This document shows positions 47,901-56,600 of a stretch of DNA of 64,000 nucleotides, in pieces (position 1 is the stretch's first letter; each line of letters starts with the position of its first letter). The notes below the pieces were generated by a model. The model worked only from the letters and a program-made list of their open reading frames with translations. It ran no database searches and was not told where the DNA came from. The position numbers were made by a program, and so were the translations under genes. The DNA is taken from positions 310,001-374,000 of the forward strand of contig NZ_KB907338.1 in the NCBI RefSeq assembly GCF_000381985.1, in the 5' to 3' direction. This stretch comes from Novispirillum itersonii subsp. itersonii ATCC 12639. GTDB taxonomy: Bacteria > Pseudomonadota > Alphaproteobacteria > Rhodospirillales > Rhodospirillaceae.

Positions 47901-48294
47901 GGTGATGTCTGCGTTGCCCCCGGCTGCGGCGTCTTCTGCTCCGTCCGGCGACAGACTAGCGCGTTTTCCCCCCGTGAGGGAACAGCCCGTGCAGCGAAAA
48001 TGCGGAAATCTGCCGGGACTCCCGCCCCGGGAGTCGGAGGGGGGCGGGCAGATGCTAAGGCGCTGCCATGCATGGGGGTATTGCAAAAAATGCAGGTGTG
48101 GCGCAGTCAGCCTATGGCGGCTGAGGCCGGGGAAAGCTATAGTGCTTTGGCACTACGGGCGGCGGAACAGGGCCCCGTCCGGTCCCCGATAAGGGGGCGT
48201 TTGCATCAAAGGGGGTAAGACCATGGCCGTTCCGGGGTAGGGCCGGGGCGGTGTCGCAGGGGCTTAGCCAAGGGGGAAAAGGGGACGCCGGGCA
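47901..48294. other. Divergent intergenic region between extensin-like gene and PAS kinase
   Basis: About 390 bp. Holds an inverted repeat TAGTGC-TTTG-GCACTA at 48140-48155, and TTGCAAAAAATGCA near 48073. No conserved promoter pair was recognised. Open frames here have no start signals. Confidence 0.45.
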
Positions 48295-51075
48295 ATGACG
48301 CGGCTGGATCTGGTGCTGGATACCGTGGAGCAGGGCGTGGTGACGGTGGATGCCGGGCTGCGTCTGACCTTCTGTAATCTCCGCTGGCGGCAGATGATGG
48401 GCCTGCCGGAGGCGCTGACCCGCCCCGGCACCCCGTGGGAGGATATTCTGCGCTTCCGTGCCGCCCAGATCGAGGCGGAGGCGACAGGCCTGTCAGAGGC
48501 AGAGCGCGAAGGGCTGGTCCGCACCCTGATGGATAAGACCCTGCGGTCGCACGAGCGCCGCCACCGCTATGAGCTGCGGCTGGAAAACGGGCTGGTGCTG
48601 CAGGTGGAAGGCAACCCGCTGCCCGATGGCGGCTTTGTCCGCACCTTCAGCGATATCACCGCCCTGCGCCGGAAAGAGCAGGAGCTGGAACGCACCCGCG
48701 AACGCTATGCGCTGGCGCTGCGGTCGTCCAACGAAGGCATTTATGACTGGGATATCGACACCGGAACCCTGTTCTTCTCGGAACGGGTGCGGGAGGTGTT
48801 CGGCCTGCCGCCGGGGACGTTGCGCCCGGAAGACTGGTCGTCGCGGATTCTGCCGGAAGATGTGGCGGTCTACCGCCGCGCCCATATCGACCACCTGCGC
48901 GGCCATACCGAGCGGTTTTCCTGCGAATACCGCATGCAGCTTGGCTCCGGTGGGGTGGTCTGGGTCCGCCAGCACGGTCTGGCCCTGCGCGACGGGTCCG
49001 GGCGCGCCATCCGCCTGACTGGCAGCGTGGCTGATATCACCGAGTCCAGACTGGTGACCGAGCGCCTGCGCGAGAGCGAGGAACGCTATGCGCAGGCGGT
49101 GATCGCCCTGAATGAAGGGGTGTATGACTGGGATGTCCCGGCGGGGACCGTCATCGCCTCGCCCCGTCTGAGCGAGCTGTTTGACATCGGGGCGGATGAC
49201 GGTGGCCTCTATGCGGCGATGGAGTGGCTGGACCGGATCCATCCCGATGACCGCCACCGCTTCCGCAGTGCGGTGCGCGATCTGCTGCGCGGCATGCGCC
49301 CGCGCCTTAGTCTGGAATACCGGTTCCGTGAGCAGGCGAGCAGTCTGGCCGCGCCGGGGCTTCAGTCCTACCGTTGGGTTTTGCAGCGCGGCACGGCGGT
49401 GCGGGACCCGCACACCGGGCAGGTGCGGCGGATCATCGGCTCTGCCGGGGATATCACCGAGCGCAAAACCGCCGAGGCCGCTCTGCTGCGCAGTCAGGAA
49501 GATCTGGCGCGGGAGCGGGAACTGCTGAAGGCAGTGGTCGAGAATATGGATCAGGGCCTGTTTATGGCAGATTCTGACCAGCGGCTGGTTGCCCACAATG
49601 CCCGCTTCCGGGAGATGTTCGGCCTGCCGGAGACCCTGTTTACCGGCCGCCCGGCCCTGTCGCGCCTGCTGCGCCATATGTTCGACCGTGGCGATCTGGG
49701 CCCCGATTTTGATGCGGCCTGCGAGGAATATCTGGGCGAGGCGGCCTGCCGCAGCCATGATATGACCGAGATCCGCCGCCGCGACGGGCGGATTTATGAA
49801 AGCCGCAACGTACCGCTGGCCGATGGCAGCTTTGTCCGCACGTTCACCGATGTCACCGACCAGAGGAAGGCGGAAGAGCAGGTCCGCGACCTGATCGAGG
49901 CGATGCCGCTGCCAATGGTGGTCTCCGGCCTGAAGTCACAGAAGTATCTGTTCGCCAACGAATATGCCCGCGAGGTCTTCGGCATTGATCCTGCCGACCC
50001 GGCGCAGGCGGAGCGGTCGGTGACGGAGATTTACGTCAATCCGGCGGACCGTCAGCGGCTGGTGTCCCGGCTGGGGGATGACGGGGCGATCAAGGACTTT
50101 GAGGTGGAGCTGAAAACCGCTGACGGGCGGCGGATGTGGGCACTGCTGTCGGCCAGTCTGATGACCTACCGGGGGCAGGCGGCGATTCTGGTGGCCTCAA
50201 ACGATATCTCGGAGCGCAAACGGCTGGAAGGGGATCTGGAGCGGGCCCGCGACGAGGCGGAGGCGGCGCTGCGGACCCTGAAATCCACCCAGAAAAGTCT
50301 GATTGAGGCCGAAAAGATGGCGTCGCTCGGCGGGTTGGTGGCCGGGGTGGCGCATGAGATCAACACGCCGGTCGGCATCGTCGTCACCACCACCACCCAT
50401 CTGCAGGAAAAGGTGAAGGCGATCCGCACCCTGTTTGACGAAGGGCGGATCCGCAAACAGGATTTTGCCGATTTTCTGGGGGTGGCCGACAATGCCACCA
50501 CACTGCTGCTGTCCAACAGCCTGCGGGCGGCCAACCTGATCCAGAGTTTTAAGCAGGTGGCCGTTGATCAGACTTGTGAGGAGCGCCGCCAGTTTGACCT
50601 GCGGGCTTATGTGCAGGAGGTGCTGGTCAGTCTGGGGCCGAAGCTGAAGCGTACCCCCTATGTGGTGACGCTGGATTGCCCGGAAGGCATCCTGATGGAC
50701 AGTTATCCCGGCCCGTTTGCGCAGGTGTTGACCAATCTGGTGGTCAATTCGTTGCAGCATGGTTTTGACGGGCGGGACAGCGGCCAGATCCACATGATCG
50801 CCCGGCGGGAGCCGGGGAGCGGATCGGTGGTGCTGACATACCGTGACGACGGGGTGGGGATCCCGGCGGCCAACCTGACCCGGATCTTTGATCCGTTCTT
50901 CACCACCAAACGGGGGCAGGGCGGCAGCGGTCTTGGAATGAATATTGTCTACAACATTGTAGTACAAAGCCTTAAAGGTACGATCACGGTTGACAGTGAG
51001 CCGGGGAAAGGCGTCTGCTTCACCCTGTGTCTGCCGTGCCGGGTGCCGGCGCAGCCTGCTGCGGCGGCACAGTAA
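48295..51075 (+). CDS. Soluble multi-PAS sensor histidine kinase
   Basis: A 926-residue kinase without membrane segments. It has five PAS-type domains (about 1-125, 135-255, 260-400, 405-530, 535-650; the first and fourth of the PAS_7 kind with RTFSDIT/RTFTDVT ends), then a histidine kinase core with AHEINTPVG (His687), an N box VVNSLQHG and G boxes DDGVGIP and GGSGLGMNIVYNIV. It senses an intracellular signal; some PAS may bind haem or flavin but no diagnostic residue is evident. AAAAGGGGAC precedes the ATG. The receiver HD-GYP gene 170 nt downstream is the probable partner. Confidence 0.93.
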   Translation: MTRLDLVLDTVEQGVVTVDAGLRLTFCNLRWRQMMGLPEALTRPGTPWEDILRFRAAQIEAEATGLSEAEREGLVRTLMDKTLRSHERRHRYELRLENGLVLQVEGNPLPDGGFVRTFSDITALRRKEQELERTRERYALALRSSNEGIYDWDIDTGTLFFSERVREVFGLPPGTLRPEDWSSRILPEDVAVYRRAHIDHLRGHTERFSCEYRMQLGSGGVVWVRQHGLALRDGSGRAIRLTGSVADITESRLVTERLRESEERYAQAVIALNEGVYDWDVPAGTVIASPRLSELFDIGADDGGLYAAMEWLDRIHPDDRHRFRSAVRDLLRGMRPRLSLEYRFREQASSLAAPGLQSYRWVLQRGTAVRDPHTGQVRRIIGSAGDITERKTAEAALLRSQEDLARERELLKAVVENMDQGLFMADSDQRLVAHNARFREMFGLPETLFTGRPALSRLLRHMFDRGDLGPDFDAACEEYLGEAACRSHDMTEIRRRDGRIYESRNVPLADGSFVRTFTDVTDQRKAEEQVRDLIEAMPLPMVVSGLKSQKYLFANEYAREVFGIDPADPAQAERSVTEIYVNPADRQRLVSRLGDDGAIKDFEVELKTADGRRMWALLSASLMTYRGQAAILVASNDISERKRLEGDLERARDEAEAALRTLKSTQKSLIEAEKMASLGGLVAGVAHEINTPVGIVVTTTTHLQEKVKAIRTLFDEGRIRKQDFADFLGVADNATTLLLSNSLRAANLIQSFKQVAVDQTCEERRQFDLRAYVQEVLVSLGPKLKRTPYVVTLDCPEGILMDSYPGPFAQVLTNLVVNSLQHGFDGRDSGQIHMIARREPGSGSVVLTYRDDGVGIPAANLTRIFDPFFTTKRGQGGSGLGMNIVYNIVVQSLKGTITVDSEPGKGVCFTLCLPCRVPAQPAAAAQ

Positions 51076-51081
51076 AGCAGC

Positions 51082-51167
51082 CGGGGGAAAACCCCCTGGG
51101 TTTATAAAAAACCGGACCGGGGAAAACCCCGGAGTCTTATAAAAAACCGGACCGGGGCAAACCCCGG
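51082..51167. repeat. 35-bp-period tandem repeat between kinase and HD-GYP genes
   Basis: Two nearly identical units (TTATAAAAAACCGGACCGGG then GAAAACCCCGG or GCAAACCCCGG) start at 51102 and 51137, 35 bp apart, preceded by a diverged partial unit from 51082. Each contains a CCGGGG/CCCCGG hairpin; on the minus strand the hairpin is followed by T6, so it resembles a terminator facing the kinase. Confidence 0.88.
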
Positions 51168-51243
51168 CTGGTCCCGGCCACAAGGGCCGGAACGCGCAGG
51201 CCGCACAGGCCGACAGGGATGGAACAGGGTTTTAAGGAGCAAC

Positions 51244-52887
51244 GTGGCGATGGACGACGATTTCCTGTTTGCCGACGAAGACGGGGCCGATGCCGCCCCG
51301 CCGTCGGTGTCGGCGTCACGGGCAGCGGCTGGCCCGGAGGCTGGCGGGGCAGAGCCCGGCTGGAAAATTCTGGTCGTCGATGACGAGCCGGAGGTCCACG
51401 CCATGACCGCGATGGTGATGGCTGATATCACCTACCGCGGGCGCGGCGTGGTGATGCTGTCGGCCTACAGCGCCGCCGAAGCCCAGCAGGTTCTGGCCGC
51501 CCATCAGGATATTGCCTGCATCCTGCTGGATGTGGTGATGGAAAGCGAGGATGCCGGTCTGCGGCTGGTCCGTCACATCCGCGAGGAGATCGTCAATACC
51601 CGGGTGCGCATTATTCTGCGGACCGGCCAGCCGGGGCAGGCCCCGGAGCGGGATGTCATCATCAACTATGACATCAACGACTATAAGGCCAAAACCGAGC
51701 TGACCGCCCAGAAGCTGTTCACGGCGGTGATCTCCAGCCTGCGGTCCTATGAGGACATTATGGCGCTGGAAATGAACCGGCAGGGCCTGCAGCGGATCAT
51801 TGATGCCTCGGCGTCGCTGTTTCAGGTGCGGTCGATGCGGTCCTTTGCCTCCGGGGTGCTGACGCAGCTTTCCACCCTGCTGGGCACTGATGTCAGCGGC
51901 ATTCTGTGTGTGCAGTGGGCCCGGGCAGGCAGCCCCCATGCGGTGGGGGAAGAGGACGGACTGTTCGTGCTGGCCGGGTCGGGTGAGTTTGAGGGCGGTG
52001 AGGAGGCTGACCGCACCCTGACGGTGCCGGACCGCGAACACCTGATGGAGGAACTGCACCGGGTGCTGGAGGCCAAGGCATCCAGTTACCGGCAGGATGT
52101 GGTGGCCCTGTACATCCGCACCCCCAACAACCGCGAGGCGGTGGCCTATCTGAAGACCGGGCGGCAGCTGACGCCGATGGATGAGCAGCTGCTGGAAGTG
52201 TTCTGTGCCAAGGTTTCGGCCGGGTTTGATAATCTGTGGCTGTATGACCAGCTGCGCCGGGCGCATGAGGCCACCGTGCTGGCGCTGGCCGATCTGGCGG
52301 AATACAAGGATACCGACACCGGCGACCATGTGCTGCGGGTGGAGGATATGACCAACCGCACCGCCCGCCAGCTGCGGGCGCAGGGCCGCTGCTGCGACGT
52401 GATTGACGATCTGTTCCTTGAGCAGATCGGTCTGGCCAGCATTCTGCACGATGTCGGCAAGGTCTCGACCCCGGACAGCATTCTTCAGAAGCCGGGCAAG
52501 CTGACCGAAGAGGAATGGGCGGTGATGAAGGATCATGCCACCGCCGGGGGCGCCCTGCTGGAACGGGCGGCGAGTCTGGTCGAGGGGTCATCCTATCTGT
52601 CGCTGGGGGCGGAAATTGCCTCCGGCCATCATGAACGCTGGGATGGCAAGGGTTATCCGCGCGGTCTGAAGGGCGAGGAAATCCCGCTGTCGGCGCGGAT
52701 TGTCGCGGTGGTGGATGTTTACGACGCGCTGGTCAGCCGCCGCCCGTACAAAGACCCGTGGCCGCCGGGGCAGGCACTGGCCTATATCCGCAACGGCTCC
52801 GGGCTGCAGTTTGATCCGCAGGTGGTGCAGGCCTTTCTGGCGGTGATGGAGCAGCAGGGGTATCACCCGACGGATGACGACGCTTAA
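51244..52887 (+). CDS. REC-DUF3369-HD-GYP response regulator, c-di-GMP phosphodiesterase
   Basis: A 547-residue regulator: receiver (about 40-165, VVDDEPEV acidic pocket, phospho-acceptor Asp96 in LLDVVME), a DUF3369 sensor-like domain (about 170-340), and an HD-GYP domain with HDVGK (402-406) and HHERWDGKGYP (462-472), the metal and GYP residues of active c-di-GMP phosphodiesterases. Phosphorylation by the upstream PAS kinase would switch hydrolysis (inference). Start GTG 51244 (AAGGAG four bases upstream) or ATG 51250. Its stop overlaps that of the convergent phosphatase gene. Confidence 0.93.
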   Translation: MAMDDDFLFADEDGADAAPPSVSASRAAAGPEAGGAEPGWKILVVDDEPEVHAMTAMVMADITYRGRGVVMLSAYSAAEAQQVLAAHQDIACILLDVVMESEDAGLRLVRHIREEIVNTRVRIILRTGQPGQAPERDVIINYDINDYKAKTELTAQKLFTAVISSLRSYEDIMALEMNRQGLQRIIDASASLFQVRSMRSFASGVLTQLSTLLGTDVSGILCVQWARAGSPHAVGEEDGLFVLAGSGEFEGGEEADRTLTVPDREHLMEELHRVLEAKASSYRQDVVALYIRTPNNREAVAYLKTGRQLTPMDEQLLEVFCAKVSAGFDNLWLYDQLRRAHEATVLALADLAEYKDTDTGDHVLRVEDMTNRTARQLRAQGRCCDVIDDLFLEQIGLASILHDVGKVSTPDSILQKPGKLTEEEWAVMKDHATAGGALLERAASLVEGSSYLSLGAEIASGHHERWDGKGYPRGLKGEEIPLSARIVAVVDVYDALVSRRPYKDPWPPGQALAYIRNGSGLQFDPQVVQAFLAVMEQQGYHPTDDDA

Positions 52888-53486
52888 GGGCGGCGGTAAA
52901 TGCCAAAGCCCCAGTGCTGACGGGGGGCCTGCCTGGGGCCGGTCCATCCCGTGGCTTTCAGATGTCTGGCGATCAGCCAGATCAGGGCGCCATGGCCGAT
53001 AAAGGCAACCGTGCCATGGGTGGCTGCCATCGCGGTCAGCCGTTCGGCACAGGCCCGGGCCCTTGTTCTGCCGTCGCTGACGGACTCGCAGCGGGCTGAG
53101 AACCCCAGCAGCCACAACACCCGCAGCAGGATCAGCCAGAAGGTGAGTGGCAGTTTCGGGGTGCGCCAGCCGGGGCGTGGCATGTCCAGCTCCCGGAAGG
53201 TGGCATCGCAGAGGTCAGGCGTCACGCCAAGGGTGGTGGCTGACTCTCTGGACCGCGCCAGTGAACTACAGACAAACTGCCGGCAGTCCCTGATCACGGC
53301 GATGGTCTCGGCAGGAGGGGGCAGGGCAGGGTCCAGACCGGTGCGGTCATAGTGCTCTACCCAGTCTGCCCATTCTGATGCGGTAAGGCGCAGGTCTGTC
53401 CGGATATCCGGCCTGCCGTGTCGGATCAGGATGATGGTCAAGGGCCGTGATGCCTCGCGAGGGGGGAAGGGGGACGCCTCTGTCAC
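52884..53486 (-). CDS. Histidine phosphatase family protein
   Basis: A 200-residue protein with the phosphoglycerate-mutase-like fold: catalytic histidine in ILIRHGRPD (about 18-26), the conserved arginine in SSLARSRESA (about 74-83) and the second histidine in FIGHGALI. It is a phosphohydrolase of unknown substrate. There is a hydrophobic segment (LPLTFWLILLRVLWLLGF, about 113-130) in the middle, unusual for this family. Its ATG overlaps the dadA stop (ATGA), so translation is coupled to dadA. Low-molecular context gives no substrate hint. Confidence 0.85.
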   Translation of the reverse strand: MTEASPFPPREASRPLTIILIRHGRPDIRTDLRLTASEWADWVEHYDRTGLDPALPPPAETIAVIRDCRQFVCSSLARSRESATTLGVTPDLCDATFRELDMPRPGWRTPKLPLTFWLILLRVLWLLGFSARCESVSDGRTRARACAERLTAMAATHGTVAFIGHGALIWLIARHLKATGWTGPRQAPRQHWGFGIYRRP

Positions 53487-54748
53487 CGGTCGAAACGGTA
53501 GCCGCTGACATCAATCGCGGGGGATCTGCCGCTGATCAGATCGGCGAGAATCTGGCCGGATCCGGCGGCCATGGTCCAGCCCAGAGTGCCGTGGCCGGTG
53601 TTCAGCCACAGGTTTTTCACCGGGCTGGCCCCGATGTAAGGCACGGAATCCGGGGTTTTCGGGCGCAGGCCGCACCACGGGGTGGCGGTGGCATAATCCC
53701 CGGCCAGCGGAAACAGGTCGGCGGCGTGGCGGCGGATCAGGTCGGCGCGGGCCGGGCGCAGAGTGGGGTCCCACCCCGCCAGTTCGGCGGTGCCGGCCAC
53801 CCGCAGGCGGTCCCCAAGGCGGGAACTGACGATCTTACGTTCATCATCGGTGACGGAGACCACCGGCGCGCCGGGGGCGTCGGCCTGCTCCGGCCCGGCC
53901 AGTTGCAGGGTGATCGAATACCCCTTGGCCGGATAGATCGGCAGCCGGAACCCCAGCGTGCGGGCCAGACCGGGGCTGAAGCTGCCCAGGGCCAGCACCA
54001 CCGCATCCGCCGTGTGCCGGGCTTTGTCCGTGACCACCGCGCTGATGCGGTCGCCGTCACGGTCAAGGCCGTGGACGGTTTCGCCGAAGCGGAAGGTGAC
54101 CCCCAGCCCTGCGGCCAGCGTGGCGATACCACGGGTGAACTTGTGGACGTCGCCGCTTTCATCCTCAGTCGCCAGCAGCCCGCCGACCAGCGCCCCGGAG
54201 ACGGCGCTCAGGGCCGGTTCGATTTTTGGCAGGTCAACACGGGGAATAACGGTCTGCGGCAGACCGGCGCGGGACATCACCTCGGCCCCCTTGCAATGTT
54301 CGTCAAAGGCCTGCTGGTTACGGAAAACGTGCAGAATGCCTTTTGACAGGGCATCGTACTGTATGCCGGTGTCGGCGCGCAGGGCCCGCAGCACGTCGCG
54401 GCTGTGCAGGGCGATGCGCACCGTGCGCTCGATATTGACGGCGGTGCGCCCCGGCGTGCAGTTACGCAGAAAGCGCAGCAGCCACAGCCACAGGGCCGGA
54501 TCATAGCGGAACGGGCGGAACACCAGCGGCGCATCGTCGCGGCCCAGCCAGCGCAGGGCCTGCGGAACGGTTTCCGGGTTGGCCCACGGGATGGCGTGAC
54601 TGGGAGAGATCTGGCCGCCGTTGGCGAAGCTTGTTTCCAGCGCCACGCCGGGCTGGCGGTCGATGACGGTGACGGTGTGACCGGCGCGGGCGAGGAAGTA
54701 GGCGCTGGTGGTGCCGACCACCCCGGCACCGAGGACGAGAACGTTCAT
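53483..54748 (-). CDS. dadA: D-amino acid dehydrogenase
   Basis: A 421-residue FAD enzyme oxidising D-amino acids (chiefly D-alanine) to oxo-acids at the inner membrane, feeding electrons to the respiratory chain. It has the N-terminal FAD motif VLVLGAGVVGTTSAYFLARAG, then SFANGGQISPSHAIPWANP, and the C-terminal WCGLRPKTPDSVPYIGASP…NTGHGTLGWTMAAGSG. Length and motifs match DadA. ATG 54748 starts at the FAD motif; an earlier in-frame start adds 14 unconserved residues; neither has a good ribosome site. No alanine racemase is adjacent. Confidence 0.92.
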   Translation of the reverse strand: MNVLVLGAGVVGTTSAYFLARAGHTVTVIDRQPGVALETSFANGGQISPSHAIPWANPETVPQALRWLGRDDAPLVFRPFRYDPALWLWLLRFLRNCTPGRTAVNIERTVRIALHSRDVLRALRADTGIQYDALSKGILHVFRNQQAFDEHCKGAEVMSRAGLPQTVIPRVDLPKIEPALSAVSGALVGGLLATEDESGDVHKFTRGIATLAAGLGVTFRFGETVHGLDRDGDRISAVVTDKARHTADAVVLALGSFSPGLARTLGFRLPIYPAKGYSITLQLAGPEQADAPGAPVVSVTDDERKIVSSRLGDRLRVAGTAELAGWDPTLRPARADLIRRHAADLFPLAGDYATATPWCGLRPKTPDSVPYIGASPVKNLWLNTGHGTLGWTMAAGSGQILADLISGRSPAIDVSGYRFDR

Positions 54749-54970
54749 GGGACAGCAGCCGCCGCATCGGGAGACAACAGGGGGAGTCACCGGGGCGGGA
54801 CCGCCGCCGGTTAACCGTCACGGAAAAGTCTCCTGTTTTTCCGTATGGCTTATGCTTTTGTTATAGAAAGCGGCTGGCCGGAAGGGAAGAGGGCGATCAG
54901 CCGTGCCCGTGTTTGCGTGAACTCCTGCCGGTGTTTTCCACCGGCAGCCAGAGCACAGGGGGTTTTTCCG

Positions 54971-56476
54971 ATGCCGACTTTATCTTCGTCCGCAGCGCTG
55001 GCGGCGGTGCTGACCGTTGATCAGATGTATGACGCCGATCGCCGGACCATAGCCGGGGGGCTGCCGGGGCTTGCCCTGATGGAGGCCGCAGGATGGGCCG
55101 TGGCGCAGGAAGCCTTGCGCTGGCTCCGCCATCTGCCCGGTGGCTGCCCGGGGCAGCGCGGGCCGGTGGTGGTGCTGTGCGGGCCGGGCAATAACGGCGG
55201 TGACGGGTTTGTGGCGGCGCGGCTGCTGGCCGGGCGCGGCTATCCGGTCCGGCTGGCGCTGTCGGGGGACCGGGCGGCCCTGCGCGGGGATGCGGCGGTG
55301 ATGGCCGGGCGCTGGGGCGGTGCGGTGGAACCGCTGGATCCGGCCCTGCTCGACCGGGCGGTGCTGGTGATTGATGCCCTGTTCGGGGCCGGGCTCAGCC
55401 GCCCGGTGGATGGGGTGGCGGCAGCGGTGATTGACCGCGTTAACGCCCTTGGCCTGCCGTGTATTGCCGTTGATGTGCCCAGCGGGGTGCAGGGTGACAG
55501 CGGGGCCATTCTGGGGGTTGCCCCGCAGTGCGTGGCGACCGTCACCTTTTTCCGCGCCAAGCCGGGACATTACCTGTATCCGGGGCGGCAGGCGCGGGGG
55601 GCGCTGGTGGTGGCGGATATCGGCATTGCCGACCGTGTGCTGGGCGACATTGCCCCGCAGACCTTCCTGAACGGCCCGGCGCTGTGGGCCCTGCCGCAGC
55701 CCGGCTGGCAGGATCACAAATACGCCCGGGGCCATCTGGTGGTGCTGGGCGGGGCAGAGATGACCGGGGCGGCCCGGCTGGTGGCGCGGGCAGCCCGCCG
55801 CAGCGGGGCCGGACTGGTGACGGTGGCAGCCCCGGAGGAGACGGCGGCGGTCTATGCCGCCGATGCACCGGGAACGCTGGTGGCCCCGCTGGCCGGGCGT
55901 GGCAGCTTCCGTGCGCTGCTCGATGATCTGCGCAAAACCGTTTATGTCCTCGGCCCCGGCGGCGGGGTGGGGAAAAAGCTGCGGCGGCGGGTGCTGGCGG
56001 CATTGGCCGCCGGACGGCACTGCGTGCTGGATGCCGATGCCCTGACCAGTTTCGCCGGGGATGCCGAGACTCTGTTTTCTGCCATCGCGGCCGCCAGCGG
56101 TCAGGTGGTGCTGACCCCGCATGAAGGGGAATTCCTGCGGCTGTTTGCGGCTGACGGCCCGCGCCTGCACCGGGCCCGGAAGGCGGCCCGGCATAGCGGG
56201 GCGGTGGTGCTGCTGAAAGGGGCGGATACCGTGGTCGCCGCCCCCGACGGCACGGCCTGCATCACCGCCAATGCCGGGCCGGATCTGGCGACGGCGGGGT
56301 CGGGTGATGTGCTGGCCGGGGTGATCGGCGGCCTGCTGGCGCAGGGGATGGGCGGTTTTGCCGCCGCCGCCGCCGGGGCATGGCTGCATGCCGAAGCCGG
56401 GCGCCGCCTCGGCCCCGGCCTGATTGCCGAGGATCTGGCCGAAGCCCTGCCGGACATTCTGGGGGCTCTGCGGTAA
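54971..56476 (+). CDS. nnr: Bifunctional NAD(P)H-hydrate epimerase/dehydratase
   Basis: A 501-residue repair enzyme. The N-terminal epimerase half (NnrE, about 1-220) has VLCGPGNNGGDGFVAARLLAGRGY and AIDVPSGVQGDSG-type residues; the C-terminal ADP/ATP-dependent dehydratase half (NnrD, about 230-501) has KYARGHLVVLGGAEMTGAARLVARAARRSGAGLV, VLTPHEGEFLRL and NAGPDLATAGSGDVLAGVIGGLLAQG. It restores damaged NAD(P)HX. AGGGGGT precedes ATG 54971. Divergent from dadA; a promoter-like TATAG lies near 54863. Confidence 0.94.
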   Translation: MPTLSSSAALAAVLTVDQMYDADRRTIAGGLPGLALMEAAGWAVAQEALRWLRHLPGGCPGQRGPVVVLCGPGNNGGDGFVAARLLAGRGYPVRLALSGDRAALRGDAAVMAGRWGGAVEPLDPALLDRAVLVIDALFGAGLSRPVDGVAAAVIDRVNALGLPCIAVDVPSGVQGDSGAILGVAPQCVATVTFFRAKPGHYLYPGRQARGALVVADIGIADRVLGDIAPQTFLNGPALWALPQPGWQDHKYARGHLVVLGGAEMTGAARLVARAARRSGAGLVTVAAPEETAAVYAADAPGTLVAPLAGRGSFRALLDDLRKTVYVLGPGGGVGKKLRRRVLAALAAGRHCVLDADALTSFAGDAETLFSAIAAASGQVVLTPHEGEFLRLFAADGPRLHRARKAARHSGAVVLLKGADTVVAAPDGTACITANAGPDLATAGSGDVLAGVIGGLLAQGMGGFAAAAAGAWLHAEAGRRLGPGLIAEDLAEALPDILGALR

Positions 56477-56600
56477 CGGCGGGGTGATTTTCCTGACGGA
56501 AGGGAGTGCCGTCTGCCCTAAAAACGCCTTATGATTATAGGGAAATGCGGCCAGCGAACTGACCTGTCAACCGATCTGCCATAAGAGAAAGGACTCTGCG

